Notes: generated by a model not told the origin, from the sequence alone. 64,000 nucleotides of DNA from DTKD01 sp964494345 (GCA_964494345.1 CAZBSI010000002.1:186001-250000), one strand, 5' to 3'; counted from the first letter of the stretch, positions 6,794 to 16,402 are shown. Translations and numbers: made by a program.

Positions 6794-8725
6794 CTATTGA
6801 CCTCGCCATATCTTCTGCAGAGAAATTGCTGCAATTTTCGGGTTTCCATCGACATCGACTATGGAGGTGTTGGCTGTGCACGGGTAGCAGTCGTGACCCA
6901 TCCACAGGATAATCCCGCCGCACTTGGGAAACCGGTCCTTGCAAGATTTAACCGCGATACACAGCGCTTTGGCCTGCCTGGCCTGGCTCCATTCGACGTA
7001 TTCTTCGATGCTTTCAGGCTCTTTGCCGAGTTCACGTATAGCCTCGTGCCATTCAATCCACCACGGCGAGGTCCGTTTCCACAGCGGATTAGTGGAATCG
7101 GCGGGCATAGGGTCGAGGCCGCCGGAGGATCTACGGATTATCTCGGCCGAGCTTGCGCCCGGCGCTCCGGTTTCCGACCTGAACAGGGCATCATCCCCTG
7201 CCCAGTAGCGCGCCCAGTCGGCGTCAATATCCCCTTCCGCCTTCCACGGGCCGTGCACATCCCAGTGAATCCCCTTGCCGAAATTGTCCTCCGATGCAGT
7301 GAACGTCGGGCCGGAGGATGAAGTCGCCAGAAACCGCCTGGTCGGGTCCTGTTGGCTCACAATATCTCGTATCCTGGCGATCATCGCGTGCGATTCTTCT
7401 ATAGGTCGACCCTGACCGGGGCTGCCGTCCATTGCAGTTTGCAACTCGTTTCCGCCACACCAGATTATCAGCGACACGTGATGCTGCCGGCGCTCAATAT
7501 ATGATTCGACGATGCCGGCCATAGATTCGATGGACTTATCATCATCCGGCGGGTGGTTGTCGACGCCGGCAGACGACAGCGGAAACTCCTGCCATACCAT
7601 CAGCCCGAGCTCATCGCAGATGTCATAGAACTTCTCACGCTCCAAAAACGCCCCGCCCCAGACCCGGATTATATTCAGCCCAAGGTCCTTATACAACGCC
7701 AGCCGTTTGCGATAGTCGGCCTCGGTGACATCAGCGTAGTTCGGCCGGATCGGAACCCAGTTTATGCCCTGCAAAAAGACTGGTTCGCCGTTGACGACGC
7801 AAATCCACGGATCAGCGTGCCCAGCGCCCTCGCAATGCCGCCAGGTGACGCTTTTGAACCCCACGCGGCGGGTTTGGGCGTCGACTTGCTCTCCGTTGTC
7901 ATCAAAAAGCGCGAAGTGCAGGTCATACAGAGGCTGCTCGCCGCTAAGATTCGGCCACCATAACTCGACGGGCAGATCGTTCCAGTTCACGCCCGTTGAG
8001 TTGAAATCAACCGCGGGTATCTTCTCCGTGTGAATAATCTTGCCATCCCGACTGAGAGTCAATTCGACTGACGCGCCCCGCACCTGACCCCAGGCCGTAA
8101 GGGATGATTCGTCTGTTATGCACCGAAAACTGCTTATCTGTGCACCGTCGGTTATCTCCAAAGAAATCGGTTCGGTTATGCCGATTTGCACCAATCGCGG
8201 CACCCAGTCCCAGGTGTAGTTGAAACGCGGCTTCCATTCGCGCACTTTAGAGGTGAAACCGAACTGACCGAGCCATCGCGGTGACAGGTCGAAGATTATC
8301 CTTATCACGTTGCCGGATGACTGCAAATAATCAGTTAGCTCGAAGATATGCGGTGTAAATGAGCCGGTGAACTCGCCGACTGTTGCGCCGTTAACCATCA
8401 CCCACCCGCAGTAGTCCAGCCCGCCGCAATTTAGCCGAGTAATCCTGCCTTGCTGCAGCCAATCGTCAGGGATAGCGGCCTCGTATATCCAATGTCTGTT
8501 TTCTACCCACTCACATGTGCGGCAATTCAGGCCGACGTTCCAATCCGGCAGCAGCCCGGCTTTGAGCAGGCTCATCTGCACTGAACCCGGCGCCTGTGCG
8601 TCTATTGCGCTGATCTCGGCGTTTGGCGAGGCCCCGATCTCCAGGCTCTGCTCCATCCGCCATAGCTCCGGAATCCAGCCGGATAATTTCCAATTAAGCT
8701 GAGAAAGGTCGTATCTTTTAATCAC
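6794..8725 (-). CDS. Glycoside hydrolase family 2, beta-mannosidase-like
   Basis: A 643-residue protein with GH2 architecture: a sugar-binding jelly roll (about 1-185), an immunoglobulin-like domain (about 190-295) and a TIM barrel (about 296-640). VNGEPVFLQGINWVPI and LGLNIIRVWGGAFLE mark the barrel start. The acid/base is E427 in IWCGGNE; the nucleophile is E518 in FRSETGAPG. It lacks the C-terminal beta domains of full-length (800-plus residue) beta-mannosidases. No signal peptide is seen, so it probably cleaves imported mannosides in the cytoplasm. It starts at GTG, overlapping the previous gene by 8 bases. Substrate is inferred from motif similarity. Confidence 0.88.
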   Translation of the reverse strand: MIKRYDLSQLNWKLSGWIPELWRMEQSLEIGASPNAEISAIDAQAPGSVQMSLLKAGLLPDWNVGLNCRTCEWVENRHWIYEAAIPDDWLQQGRITRLNCGGLDYCGWVMVNGATVGEFTGSFTPHIFELTDYLQSSGNVIRIIFDLSPRWLGQFGFTSKVREWKPRFNYTWDWVPRLVQIGITEPISLEITDGAQISSFRCITDESSLTAWGQVRGASVELTLSRDGKIIHTEKIPAVDFNSTGVNWNDLPVELWWPNLSGEQPLYDLHFALFDDNGEQVDAQTRRVGFKSVTWRHCEGAGHADPWICVVNGEPVFLQGINWVPIRPNYADVTEADYRKRLALYKDLGLNIIRVWGGAFLEREKFYDICDELGLMVWQEFPLSSAGVDNHPPDDDKSIESMAGIVESYIERRQHHVSLIIWCGGNELQTAMDGSPGQGRPIEESHAMIARIRDIVSQQDPTRRFLATSSSGPTFTASEDNFGKGIHWDVHGPWKAEGDIDADWARYWAGDDALFRSETGAPGASSAEIIRRSSGGLDPMPADSTNPLWKRTSPWWIEWHEAIRELGKEPESIEEYVEWSQARQAKALCIAVKSCKDRFPKCGGIILWMGHDCYPCTANTSIVDVDGNPKIAAISLQKIWRGQ

Positions 8726-9773
8726 TTTTGCGGACTTTCCACCCCATTTGCTCAGGGGTCAGCAGCGTCACCCCGAACGAGGACTCCACCCCCGGCCTGA
8801 ACTGCTCAATAAGCTCGAAGTTCTCATAAGAGACCCCACCCGGAATCTCGGTGTTGGTGCCATAATATATGAAGCGGCCGTTGACCCGGGCCATAACAGC
8901 TTCGGTTATCGACCCGGCGGGTTTGCGCCAATACTGCGTGGCCACCGACGCTTTGCACGTCCACCATTTTCGAGCGACTTTAACCGAGGCCGGGTCGGTT
9001 TCATCCGGCGTCACGGCGACGATAATCGAGCCATCTTTATCCTTATGAAGCCGATCCTGCTGGTAATCCGCGACTGGGAAGAAATCGTGTCCGCTGGCGT
9101 TTGGCCAGAGTTTGCGGCTGTCGATTACTTCATCAGCAAGCCATAACCTGCGAACGCGCGCGAAATTGCCCATAGTAGCCGTCAGCACGCAGGACTCCAT
9201 CGTAGCCCCGGATTTTGTGGAGTAGCATTTGAATGTGACTTCGTGCGGGCGATCCTCTCGAAAAGTGGCGAGGATAACCGGCTCCGCGCCGCTTTCGAAC
9301 TTTTCAACGCGAATGCCTATGCTCAGGGTGCTTACCTCTTTATCCCCGACTTTGATCTTACCAACCCTGCCGCGAGGGCACTGCCACGGCCGGGAAGGGG
9401 CCGCGGTATCGTTAATATCGTCGACGAACCAGAGCCGCTTGCCGCCTAATATATCCAGCTTGCTGCGTTCCAGCTCAGAAAAGGATCGGTGGCCGTCGAC
9501 TACCGGTTCAATGGCGATAAAGTTGATGCGCGAAAGCTCGCCTTTAGGAAAGACATACGGCGCGTAGATGCGGATGAGGCCCCTCGGCCCGTTTTGCGCC
9601 GGCCACAAGCCTATGCGGATGCCGTCTTTGAAGCCAATCGTGGGTTCGGCTGGGGATTTTGACGATGGCCGAAGCCAGACGCCGTCAACTGTCGGCTGAT
9701 TCAACTTGCCCGGTATCATCAGAGCGCCCAGCCCCACTATCGTAAGGGCAATCGCAGAGACAATGATCTTCAT
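8718..9773 (-). CDS. Exported or membrane-anchored protein of unknown function
   Basis: I do not recognise this 351-residue protein. It begins MKIIVSAIALTIVGLGALM, a signal peptide or single membrane anchor, followed by a mostly beta-type extracytoplasmic part. That part has short aromatic motifs (GIRIGLWPAQNGPRG, RLWFVDDIND, WWTCKASVATQYWRKP). The start at 9773 is chosen because the signal sequence begins there; an in-frame extension to 9812 would overlap the upstream DapA-like gene. It lies between a DapA-like aldolase and the GH2 gene and overlaps the latter. Context suggests a role in recognising or processing a sugar polymer, but that is only context. Confidence 0.7.
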   Translation of the reverse strand: MKIIVSAIALTIVGLGALMIPGKLNQPTVDGVWLRPSSKSPAEPTIGFKDGIRIGLWPAQNGPRGLIRIYAPYVFPKGELSRINFIAIEPVVDGHRSFSELERSKLDILGGKRLWFVDDINDTAAPSRPWQCPRGRVGKIKVGDKEVSTLSIGIRVEKFESGAEPVILATFREDRPHEVTFKCYSTKSGATMESCVLTATMGNFARVRRLWLADEVIDSRKLWPNASGHDFFPVADYQQDRLHKDKDGSIIVAVTPDETDPASVKVARKWWTCKASVATQYWRKPAGSITEAVMARVNGRFIYYGTNTEIPGGVSYENFELIEQFRPGVESSFGVTLLTPEQMGWKVRKSD

Positions 9774-9793
9774 TCGACGACTGCCCTTCAAAA

Positions 9794-10852
9794 TCACACA
9801 CGACCCAGCCACTCATCGCGATGCGCCGCCACGAAATCGTCGTCGTTAAGGTGCGGATACGCCGCATAGACCCGGTCGATTTCCTCCATTTGACCGCTGC
9901 TGAGGCATTCGTTCGGGTCCAGACACCAGAGTCCTTCGAAGATGCCCTGCCGCCGGAGCACCTCGTGCAGCCCGGCAATGCAGCCCGCAAACGAGTTGGC
10001 AGCATCAAAAAACGCCGCGTTGCTATCTGTGACCTCTATCGACCTGCGCAGCATCTCCGCACTGACCCTGCCGCCGGTAGAGACTATGGCATGGCACTCG
10101 TCGAGCAATTCTACCGCGTTTTTAACCCAAACAGACCAATGACCCAGCAATCCGCCGACTATTCTTCGCTCGATAGGTTTTCCATCAACAATGAGACGAT
10201 ACGGCGTGAGCAGATCCATCACGATGTTGTCGTCGTTGCCGGTGTAAAGGGAGATGTCGTCACGACCAGCCTCTGCAACCGCTCGCACCACGTCGAGCGT
10301 AAAGTAACGATTAAACGGGGCCATCTTAATCGCGACCACGTTTTCGATATCTGCGAATCGTCGCCAGAAGTCGTACCCGAGCACCCTGCCGCCGACCGCC
10401 GGTTGAAGATAAAACCCGATAATCGGGATCACGTCGGCAACGGCCTTGCAGTGTGCGATGAGCTGATCGGTGTCGGCATCCTTCAGCGCAGCCAGGCTCA
10501 GTAAAGCGGCGTCATAACCGTACTTTTTCAGCGTCTCTGCCTCAGAAACGGCCTGCGCAGTCGGCCCGCAACATCCGCCGATGCGAATCAGAGAATCAGC
10601 CGCATCCGACCGATCCATCTCATCTTTTCCAAGCTCCAGCAGCGGCTCGAAAAGTCCGATTTTGGGGTCGCGTATGGCAAACTGGGTCGTGTGCACGCCT
10701 ATCGCGATCCCGCCAGACCCGGCGGCTATATAATATCGCCAAATCGCCCGCTGCCTGCGCTCGTCGAGCTCGCGGTTGGCGTCCAGCGCCAGCGGACTTG
10801 CCGGTATCACCCAGCCTTTGGCGAGTTGATCTCTTAATTGAGATATGTTCAT
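9794..10852 (-). CDS. Dihydrodipicolinate synthase (DapA)-family aldolase
   Basis: A 352-residue protein of the DapA/NAL class-I aldolase superfamily. The Schiff-base lysine is in NVVAIKMAPFNRY, and the barrel begins VIPASPLALDANRELDERRQRA. It is longer than DapA proper (about 290), with an extended C-terminus. The setting, in an operon with a short-chain dehydrogenase, an exported protein and a beta-mannosidase-like enzyme, argues for a sugar-acid aldolase or dehydratase rather than lysine synthesis. It is 15 bases downstream of the dehydrogenase gene. Confidence 0.85.
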   Translation of the reverse strand: MNISQLRDQLAKGWVIPASPLALDANRELDERRQRAIWRYYIAAGSGGIAIGVHTTQFAIRDPKIGLFEPLLELGKDEMDRSDAADSLIRIGGCCGPTAQAVSEAETLKKYGYDAALLSLAALKDADTDQLIAHCKAVADVIPIIGFYLQPAVGGRVLGYDFWRRFADIENVVAIKMAPFNRYFTLDVVRAVAEAGRDDISLYTGNDDNIVMDLLTPYRLIVDGKPIERRIVGGLLGHWSVWVKNAVELLDECHAIVSTGGRVSAEMLRRSIEVTDSNAAFFDAANSFAGCIAGLHEVLRRQGIFEGLWCLDPNECLSSGQMEEIDRVYAAYPHLNDDDFVAAHRDEWLGRV

Positions 10853-10867
10853 TGACGATCCAAGCTC

Positions 10868-11890
10868 CTAGAATTTGCCGTCGCGGGTCTCGAAGTGGGT
10901 CGGTTTGCCGATGCTCTCCCCGCCGGCCATAATCCATGCGGCGATCCACTCCATCATCTGATCTGCGCTGACCTTCGGCTTGCCGTAGAGTTCATATCCC
11001 AGGCTGCCGTTGGAGAGCAGCGCGTTTGGAGCCTCCTGGCCTTCGATGATCGCTTCCTTGCCCATCAGTTTGCCGAACTTCTCGGCGACTTCGCGCACTT
11101 TGAGGAACTCCGGCCCGGCCACGTTCAACGCGAACGCCGGGACCGCTGCTTTCTCAAACGCCTGCAGAGCCATAGCATTGGCATCCGCCTGCCAGATGAC
11201 GTTGACGTATCCGGTGGTGACGTCCACACTCTCACCAGCCCACACCTTTTGGGCAATATCCACCAGCACGCCGTAGCGCAATTCGACCGCATAGTTGAGT
11301 CGAATAAGGGATACGGGGATATCTCTCTGGACTGAAAAATGCTGCAGCACGCGCTCGCGGCCCAGAACGCTCATAGCGTATTCGCCTATGGGGGAAATCT
11401 CGCTGGTCTCTGAGGAGCCGCCAGAATCCACCGGCACGAACTTATAAATATTACCGCTGGAGAACGCGGCGATTCTGCTGCTGCTATATTTGTTCGCAAC
11501 CGCGCCTGGCAGGTAGGAGTTGATCGCCCAGGTCAACCCCTCGGCTCCCGACGACCCGAACTTCATTCCCACCATAAACATCACGTTCTTTGCATACGGC
11601 AGAGCGTGCAGTTGACCCGGTTTCAGGAAGTCGCATTCGATGGTTTCGATGCCTTCGTCTTGCAGTCGCTGCTTGTCTTTGGCGGAAGGGAAGATCGAGG
11701 CCGCCATCACACGGCGACTAACCCCGGCAGCATCTGATGCCCTTTTGGCCATTCTCGTCAGCGTCGGCCCCATCTTGCCCCCGGCGCCAAGCACCATAAT
11801 ATCTCCATCCAGCCGACCCATAGCCTCAATCACGCCGGGCGTGGGTTCGCTGAGAATATTTTCCAGTTCGTCGATAGTCTTGATTGTCAT
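10868..11890 (-). CDS. NAD(P)-dependent epimerase/dehydratase-family protein
   Basis: A 340-residue extended short-chain dehydrogenase-like protein. A GxGGxxG nucleotide loop (IMVLGAGGKMGPTLTRMA) lies near residue 35, NVMFMVGMKFG follows, and a SSGNIY segment precedes IGEYAMSVLGRE. The classical YxxxK catalytic pair is not clear: the Tyr of GEYAMSV lacks a Lys four residues on. The reaction may be atypical. The start is the second of two adjacent ATGs (11890), five bases after GGAGG. First gene of the four-gene sugar operon. Confidence 0.82.
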   Translation of the reverse strand: MTIKTIDELENILSEPTPGVIEAMGRLDGDIMVLGAGGKMGPTLTRMAKRASDAAGVSRRVMAASIFPSAKDKQRLQDEGIETIECDFLKPGQLHALPYAKNVMFMVGMKFGSSGAEGLTWAINSYLPGAVANKYSSSRIAAFSSGNIYKFVPVDSGGSSETSEISPIGEYAMSVLGRERVLQHFSVQRDIPVSLIRLNYAVELRYGVLVDIAQKVWAGESVDVTTGYVNVIWQADANAMALQAFEKAAVPAFALNVAGPEFLKVREVAEKFGKLMGKEAIIEGQEAPNALLSNGSLGYELYGKPKVSADQMMEWIAAWIMAGGESIGKPTHFETRDGKF

Positions 11891-11941
11891 CATTTCCTCC
11901 GCATCGCAGACAAGCCTCGCAGTCGGGCTATTGCACAACAA

Positions 11942-11970
11942 ATTATAGCAGAGGTTTGCAAAGTAGGGAA
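11942..11970 (-). promoter_or_regulatory. Candidate promoter of the sugar-catabolic operon
   Basis: On the minus strand a perfect TATAAT (11942-11947) follows a poor TTCCCT (11965-11970) at 17 bases. It lies about 50 bases before the operon's first ATG. Confidence 0.4.
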
Positions 11971-12150
11971 ATGGCCGGAAGGGGATAAACGCGAAATCGC
12001 GAAAAGAGCGAAAACCCGAAAATAACGCAAAATCGCCGCAGTGCCAGATCGAACCTCGAACATCTGACTTCGGACCTCGAAAAAAGCAGATTTCTCACTT
12101 CGTTCGAAATGACAGGGGTGGGGGCTCGAAATGACAGGGAAGGGGTTTTG
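11960..12150 (-). repeat. Family A composite repeat, copy 1
   Basis: In minus orientation this holds two tandem head units containing CTGTCATTTCGA, then the core at 12079-12113 (GTCATTTCGAACG ... AAATCTGCTTTTTT). A body follows with GGTCCGAAG/TTCGAGGTTCGATC and a pyrimidine-rich tail of TTTTCGC pieces. With 12151-12177 it fills the 326-base gap between two genes. No coding potential is seen. Confidence 0.85.
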
Positions 12151-12177
12151 AGGCGGCAATTCGGAGATCGCCGCCTA
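12151..12177. repeat. Family B palindrome
   Basis: A near-perfect palindrome with AGGCGGCAAT/ATCGCCGCCT arms around TCGG. It recurs at 16403, 22589 and 43563. Confidence 0.85.
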
Positions 12178-12216
12178 TCCAAATGGCCAATAAGGCAGGT
12201 CAGTCGAGAACCCATC

Positions 12217-13395
12217 CTACTTCTTTGTCGCATAAAGCGGGTCGGTGTCCAGGACCACTTTGCGCACTCCGACCCTTATCGACGTAATGCTGGTGTTGTC
12301 GTTGGGATAGACGCGGTTGGTGAGAATAATCGTGTATGTGCCGGCGTATCTGTCGAGTTCGATATATGTCCCAGTATAGCCGCTGTGTGAGATGGCTGCT
12401 GTTTTGGACGTGCGAACGGCGGGCGCGGGATAGCGTTTATTGTCGGATATACCCCATCCCATGCCCCACGCATAACCGTCGACGCCGCGAGCCTGATTGG
12501 CAAAGAACATCTCGACGATATCCGGCCTGAGGATTTGTTTCGAGCCAGCCTTACCGTCGTTTATCATCATACGGCACAGCGAAGAAAGATCATTGGCAGA
12601 ACTAAACAGCCCCGCATTGCCCGGGCAGTGATATTTATCTCGATAGTAATATGCCAGCGGATCGTGGACATCCCCCTGGCGCTTGACCAGTGTCGGCACG
12701 CAGAGCTTCTTATCCGCATCCGAGAAATAATAGCCGGTGTTCTTCATCCCCAGCGGCTCCCAGATATTCTCACGCAGAAGCGCCTCCTGGCTGAGGCCGC
12801 CGGCTTCTTCGTTTACTCGCGCAAGAGTCAGGAAATTCAGACACGAATATTTGTAACCCTTATTGGTTTCATATTGCAGCGGCAGCGATGCGATGCAGTG
12901 AATCAGTGCGTCTGCGTTGGATTCGCCGGATTTCTTGCCCTTCTCAGCACGGTCGACGCTGGTATAGGCAGGCAGGCCTGTGGTGTGAGTGGCGAGATTG
13001 CGCACGGTTATATTGCGCTTGTCATCGCGATTCCACGAAGGGAGATATTTGGATACTGGGTCGTCGAGCTTAATCTTATCTTTTTGAATCAACACCGCAA
13101 GAGCAATCGCAGTGCCAGTCGCTTTAGAGCAAGAGGCCAGATCGTAGCGCGAATCGAGGGTGGCCGCTGGTGAGTCTAAATCGTAAGTGAATCTGCCGTA
13201 GGCTTTAGCGAACAGCGTCTTGCCGCCGGCGCCGATAATCACACAACAACTCGGCGCCTTACGCTCCGCGATTGCTTCGTTTACTACTCTGTCTATCTGC
13301 TTTGCCGCCTCAGCGTCTATAACAGGCGCCGCCGCCAGATGACCAACCGCACACACACCGACGAAAATTGCCAAACATAACTGTCGATAGAACAT
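12217..13395 (-). CDS. Beta-lactamase-fold serine hydrolase, class C / esterase type, exported
   Basis: A 392-residue protein with a signal peptide (MFYRQLCLAIFVGVCAVGHLAAA). The catalytic SxxK is in LASCSKATG, the second motif is YSCLN (usually Y-S-N), and the third is a HSG-type box in ISHSGYTGTY. This fold covers class C beta-lactamases, D-amino-acid peptidases and esterases; the natural substrate is open. The start at 13395 is preferred because the GTG at 13437 lies inside the hairpin terminator of gyrA. The Cys in place of the YSN Asn is unusual. Confidence 0.85.
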   Translation of the reverse strand: MFYRQLCLAIFVGVCAVGHLAAAPVIDAEAAKQIDRVVNEAIAERKAPSCCVIIGAGGKTLFAKAYGRFTYDLDSPAATLDSRYDLASCSKATGTAIALAVLIQKDKIKLDDPVSKYLPSWNRDDKRNITVRNLATHTTGLPAYTSVDRAEKGKKSGESNADALIHCIASLPLQYETNKGYKYSCLNFLTLARVNEEAGGLSQEALLRENIWEPLGMKNTGYYFSDADKKLCVPTLVKRQGDVHDPLAYYYRDKYHCPGNAGLFSSANDLSSLCRMMINDGKAGSKQILRPDIVEMFFANQARGVDGYAWGMGWGISDNKRYPAPAVRTSKTAAISHSGYTGTYIELDRYAGTYTIILTNRVYPNDNTSITSIRVGVRKVVLDTDPLYATKK

Positions 13396-13423
13396 AACTC
13401 GAATACTGCCAGATGATATAAAG

Positions 13424-13451
13424 AAAAATGGGATCACGCGACCCCATTTTT
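13424..13451. terminator. Intrinsic terminator after gyrA
   Basis: AAAAATGGG and CCCATTTTT form a 9-bp stem that extends by G-U, U-A and C-G pairs to a 4-base loop. T runs lie on both strands; on the minus strand it lies 17 bases after the gyrA stop. Confidence 0.85.
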
Positions 13452-13467
13452 CTGCGTTTTATATGAT

Positions 13468-16023
13468 TTATTCCTCTGCTTCGTCGACCTCGTCGGTCTC
13501 TTCGATTTCGTCAAGGTCTTCGTCGACTTCCACGTCTTCGTCGGCAAGCGACATTGGATCGAGTTTTTTCTTCGGTTTATCGCCATTGTCCGGCGCTTCG
13601 GCCTTCGGGATTCTCGCCAGTCCGCCGACTCCGTCACCCGCGCCGAGGTTAATAAGCCGAACCCCCTGCGTCGACCGACCAGTGGAGCGTATCTCCTTAA
13701 CGCGAATCTTGATCAAGATGCCCATCGTGGTGACTATCGCGATCTTGTCGGTGTCGTCGACAACAGCCGTCTCGACGATTTTACCGGTCTTTTCGGTGAT
13801 ATTCATCGTCTTGATGCCCTTGCCGCCACGGGTCTGCTTGCGATAATCCAACAACGGTGTCCGCTTGCCGTAGCCCTTTTCAGTGGCAACCAAAAGCTCA
13901 GCATCCGGTTTCGCCAGACACATCCCAACAACCCGGTCACCAGCAGTGAGGTTGATTCCGCGAACGCCCCCGGCCGCACGGCCCATGCTTCGAACGTCCT
14001 TTTCGCTGAACCGAATTGACATACCGTTGTGTGTCACCATAATGACTTCGTCGCTGCCGCCGGATATCTCAACCCACTTCAGCGCGTCGTCCTCGGCGAT
14101 ATTGAGCGCGCGCAGGCCGTTGGAGCGCATATTATGGAACAGTTCGAGAGCGCTTCTCTTCACCTGCCCCTGCTCCGTAGCCATCACGATGAATCCCTCT
14201 TTGTCCATCTCCCTGAGAGCAACAGTCGCCGTAATGCGATCTCCCGGCTCGATATTTATCAGGTTGATGATAGCGGTTCCCATCGCGGTGCGCGTGGTCT
14301 GCGGGATTTCATAGGCCTTCAGCCTGTATACGCGGCCGCCATCGGTGAAGAACAGCACATAATGGTGCGTCGTGGCGGCGAACATATGCAGGACCTTGTC
14401 CTCTTCTTTCGCCGTCACACCGATTTTGCCGCGCCCGCCGCGCCTCTGTGAACGATACGTGTCCAGCGGAACCCTCTTAATGTAGCCGTCGCGGGTGATG
14501 GTGATTATGGTCTCCTCGTCGGGGATCATATCCTCCTCACCGATCTCGTCTGCCTCCATCGGGATTATGCGGGTTTTGCGCTGGTCGCCGTATTTGTCCT
14601 TAATATATTTAAGCTCACCCTTGATAACCCCAAGGATCTTAACCGGATCGGCGAGCAGGTCTTCGAGCCAGCCGATGCGCTTGAGCAAATCTTTATAGTC
14701 CTCTTCGATCTTCTCACGCTCAAGGGCGGTGAGTTGTCGAAGCTGCATATTGAGAATAGCGTCGGCCTGAAGCTGGGAAAGCCCAAAGCGAGCCATCAAT
14801 TTGGTGCGCGCGTCCTCCGCGTTATTCGAGCCGCGAATAATGCGAATGACCTCATCAAGGAAGTCCACCGCCACCCGCAAGCCTTCGAGAATATGCGCCC
14901 TGTATAGTGCGCGCTGAAGTTCGTACTTGGTGCGTCTCTCGACTATCTCTATCCTGTGCTCGATGTAGTACTGCATCAGCTCGCGCAGATTGAGCACACG
15001 CGGCTGTCCGTTGACCAGGGCGAGGTTGATGACGCCGAAAGTCTTGCGCAGGTCGGTGTGTTTGAGCAGATAATTAAAGACTTTGCGCGGATGTGCGTCG
15101 CGTCTAAGCTCGATCTGCAGCCTGATACCGTGTCGGTCGGAGTAGTCGTACATCGCGGTGATGCCGTCGACTCTGCGCTCGCGGGCAAGCAGAGCGATCT
15201 TCTCCTGCAGAGTCTGCTTGTTGACCTGATACGGCAGTTCAGTGACTACGATAGCGCTCTTGCCGCCTTCCAGCGGCTCAATGGTGCTCTGGGCCTGCAT
15301 TACGATCTGCCCGCGGCCGGTCTCATAGGCTGACCGAATCCCCTTCATGCCGAGGATCAACCCCGACGTCGGAAAGTCCGGGCCTTTGACGAACTGCATA
15401 AGGTCCTCGACGGTCGCGTCAGGATTATCGATGAGGTGGATCAGGCCGTCGCAGATCTCGGTAAGGTTATGCGGAGGCATCTTGGTAGCCATACCGACCG
15501 CGATGCCCTCGCTGCCGTTGCAGAGCAGGTTTGGGAACTTAGCCGGCAGGTCCAGCGGCTCCATACGGGTCTGGTCGTAGTTATCCTGCCAATCGACCGT
15601 GTCTTTGTCCAGGTCCTCGAGCATCTCCATCGCAAACGGACTCATACGCATTTCCGTATATCGCATAGCCGCCGGCGGGTCGCCGTCGATGGAGCCCATA
15701 TTACCCTGCGCATCAATGAGCGGGTAGCGGGCTTTGAAGTCCTGAGCCATGTTGACCATGGTCGGATATATCACCTGTTCGCCGTGTGGGTGGTAGTTAC
15801 CAGAAGTGTCACCGGCGATTTTGGCGGATTTTCTGTGTTGGGCGGACGGGCCGAGGTGGAGATCGTTCATAGCGGCCAGAATACGCCGCTGAACCGGCTT
15901 AAGGCCGTCTTTTACATCCGGCAAAGCACGGGATATGATTACGCTCATCGCATAATCCATATACGACCGTTTCAGCTCGTCCTCGATGTTTATGGGAATT
16001 ACTTCCCGAGCGATGTTACTCAA
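13468..16023 (-). CDS. gyrA: DNA gyrase subunit A
   Basis: An 851-residue GyrA. The breakage-reunion domain has the active Tyr at Y122 (AAMRYTE). The C-terminal beta-pinwheel carries a GyrA box (SQRRGGRGK), marking gyrase rather than topoisomerase IV, and the tail is strongly acidic (LADEDVEVDEDLDEIEE). The quinolone-determining region reads HPHGEQVIYPTMV. By my count, which matches E. coli numbering, positions 82, 83 and 87 are Glu, Gln and Pro instead of Asp, Ser and Asp. Translation appears to start at TTG, with AGAGGA upstream. It has its own strong promoter. Confidence 0.97.
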   Translation of the reverse strand: MSNIAREVIPINIEDELKRSYMDYAMSVIISRALPDVKDGLKPVQRRILAAMNDLHLGPSAQHRKSAKIAGDTSGNYHPHGEQVIYPTMVNMAQDFKARYPLIDAQGNMGSIDGDPPAAMRYTEMRMSPFAMEMLEDLDKDTVDWQDNYDQTRMEPLDLPAKFPNLLCNGSEGIAVGMATKMPPHNLTEICDGLIHLIDNPDATVEDLMQFVKGPDFPTSGLILGMKGIRSAYETGRGQIVMQAQSTIEPLEGGKSAIVVTELPYQVNKQTLQEKIALLARERRVDGITAMYDYSDRHGIRLQIELRRDAHPRKVFNYLLKHTDLRKTFGVINLALVNGQPRVLNLRELMQYYIEHRIEIVERRTKYELQRALYRAHILEGLRVAVDFLDEVIRIIRGSNNAEDARTKLMARFGLSQLQADAILNMQLRQLTALEREKIEEDYKDLLKRIGWLEDLLADPVKILGVIKGELKYIKDKYGDQRKTRIIPMEADEIGEEDMIPDEETIITITRDGYIKRVPLDTYRSQRRGGRGKIGVTAKEEDKVLHMFAATTHHYVLFFTDGGRVYRLKAYEIPQTTRTAMGTAIINLINIEPGDRITATVALREMDKEGFIVMATEQGQVKRSALELFHNMRSNGLRALNIAEDDALKWVEISGGSDEVIMVTHNGMSIRFSEKDVRSMGRAAGGVRGINLTAGDRVVGMCLAKPDAELLVATEKGYGKRTPLLDYRKQTRGGKGIKTMNITEKTGKIVETAVVDDTDKIAIVTTMGILIKIRVKEIRSTGRSTQGVRLINLGAGDGVGGLARIPKAEAPDNGDKPKKKLDPMSLADEDVEVDEDLDEIEETDEVDEAEE

Positions 16024-16057
16024 ATTGAGGGGTCCTCTCGTGACATTTGACCCGTTA

Positions 16058-16087
16058 ATTATACTCCCACACGTATCTCACGGTCAA
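16058..16087 (-). promoter_or_regulatory. gyrA promoter
   Basis: Minus-strand TTGACC (16082-16087) and TATAAT (16058-16063) are separated by 18 bases, about 35 bases before the start codon. This is a near-consensus housekeeping promoter. Confidence 0.75.
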
Positions 16088-16180
16088 GGAAGGGGCCGTA
16101 TAGCAGCTCACGAATGATAAGCGCCCCTGCCAGTAGCGTCCGGTCTCCATCTCAGACAAGGCTGTAACAGAGGCCAGTTA

Positions 16181-16245
16181 CTAAACTCGGATGCGTCAGG
16201 TTAAACTCGAATGCGTCACGTAAAACTCAGACGCGTCAGGTAAAT
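16181..16245. repeat. Short tandem repeat, about 20-base unit, three copies
   Basis: Three degenerate units of the form TAAACTCGAATGCGTCAGG follow one another directly. They lie in the 518-base gap between gyrA and the Tat-exported lyase. Confidence 0.75.
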
Positions 16246-16246
16246 T

Positions 16247-16363
16247 GTCATTCCGAGGCGAACGCCGAGGAATCTGCTTTTTCCCTTCCCATTTCTTGGT
16301 CTCGCTTCTTTCGAGCTTTCGCGATTTACAGAAAAGCAGATTTCTCACTTCGTTCGAAATGAC
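16247..16363. repeat. Family A cores in inverted pair
   Basis: A variant core on the plus strand (GTCATTCCGAGGCG ... GAATCTGCTTTTT, 16247-16281) faces a normal core on the minus strand (16331-16363). The tail CTTTCGAGCTTTCGCGAT lies between. The pair forms a large inverted repeat. Confidence 0.75.
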
Positions 16364-16402
16364 GGGAAGGGCGTTCGAGATGACAGTGCATAGTGCTTAA
16401 TG

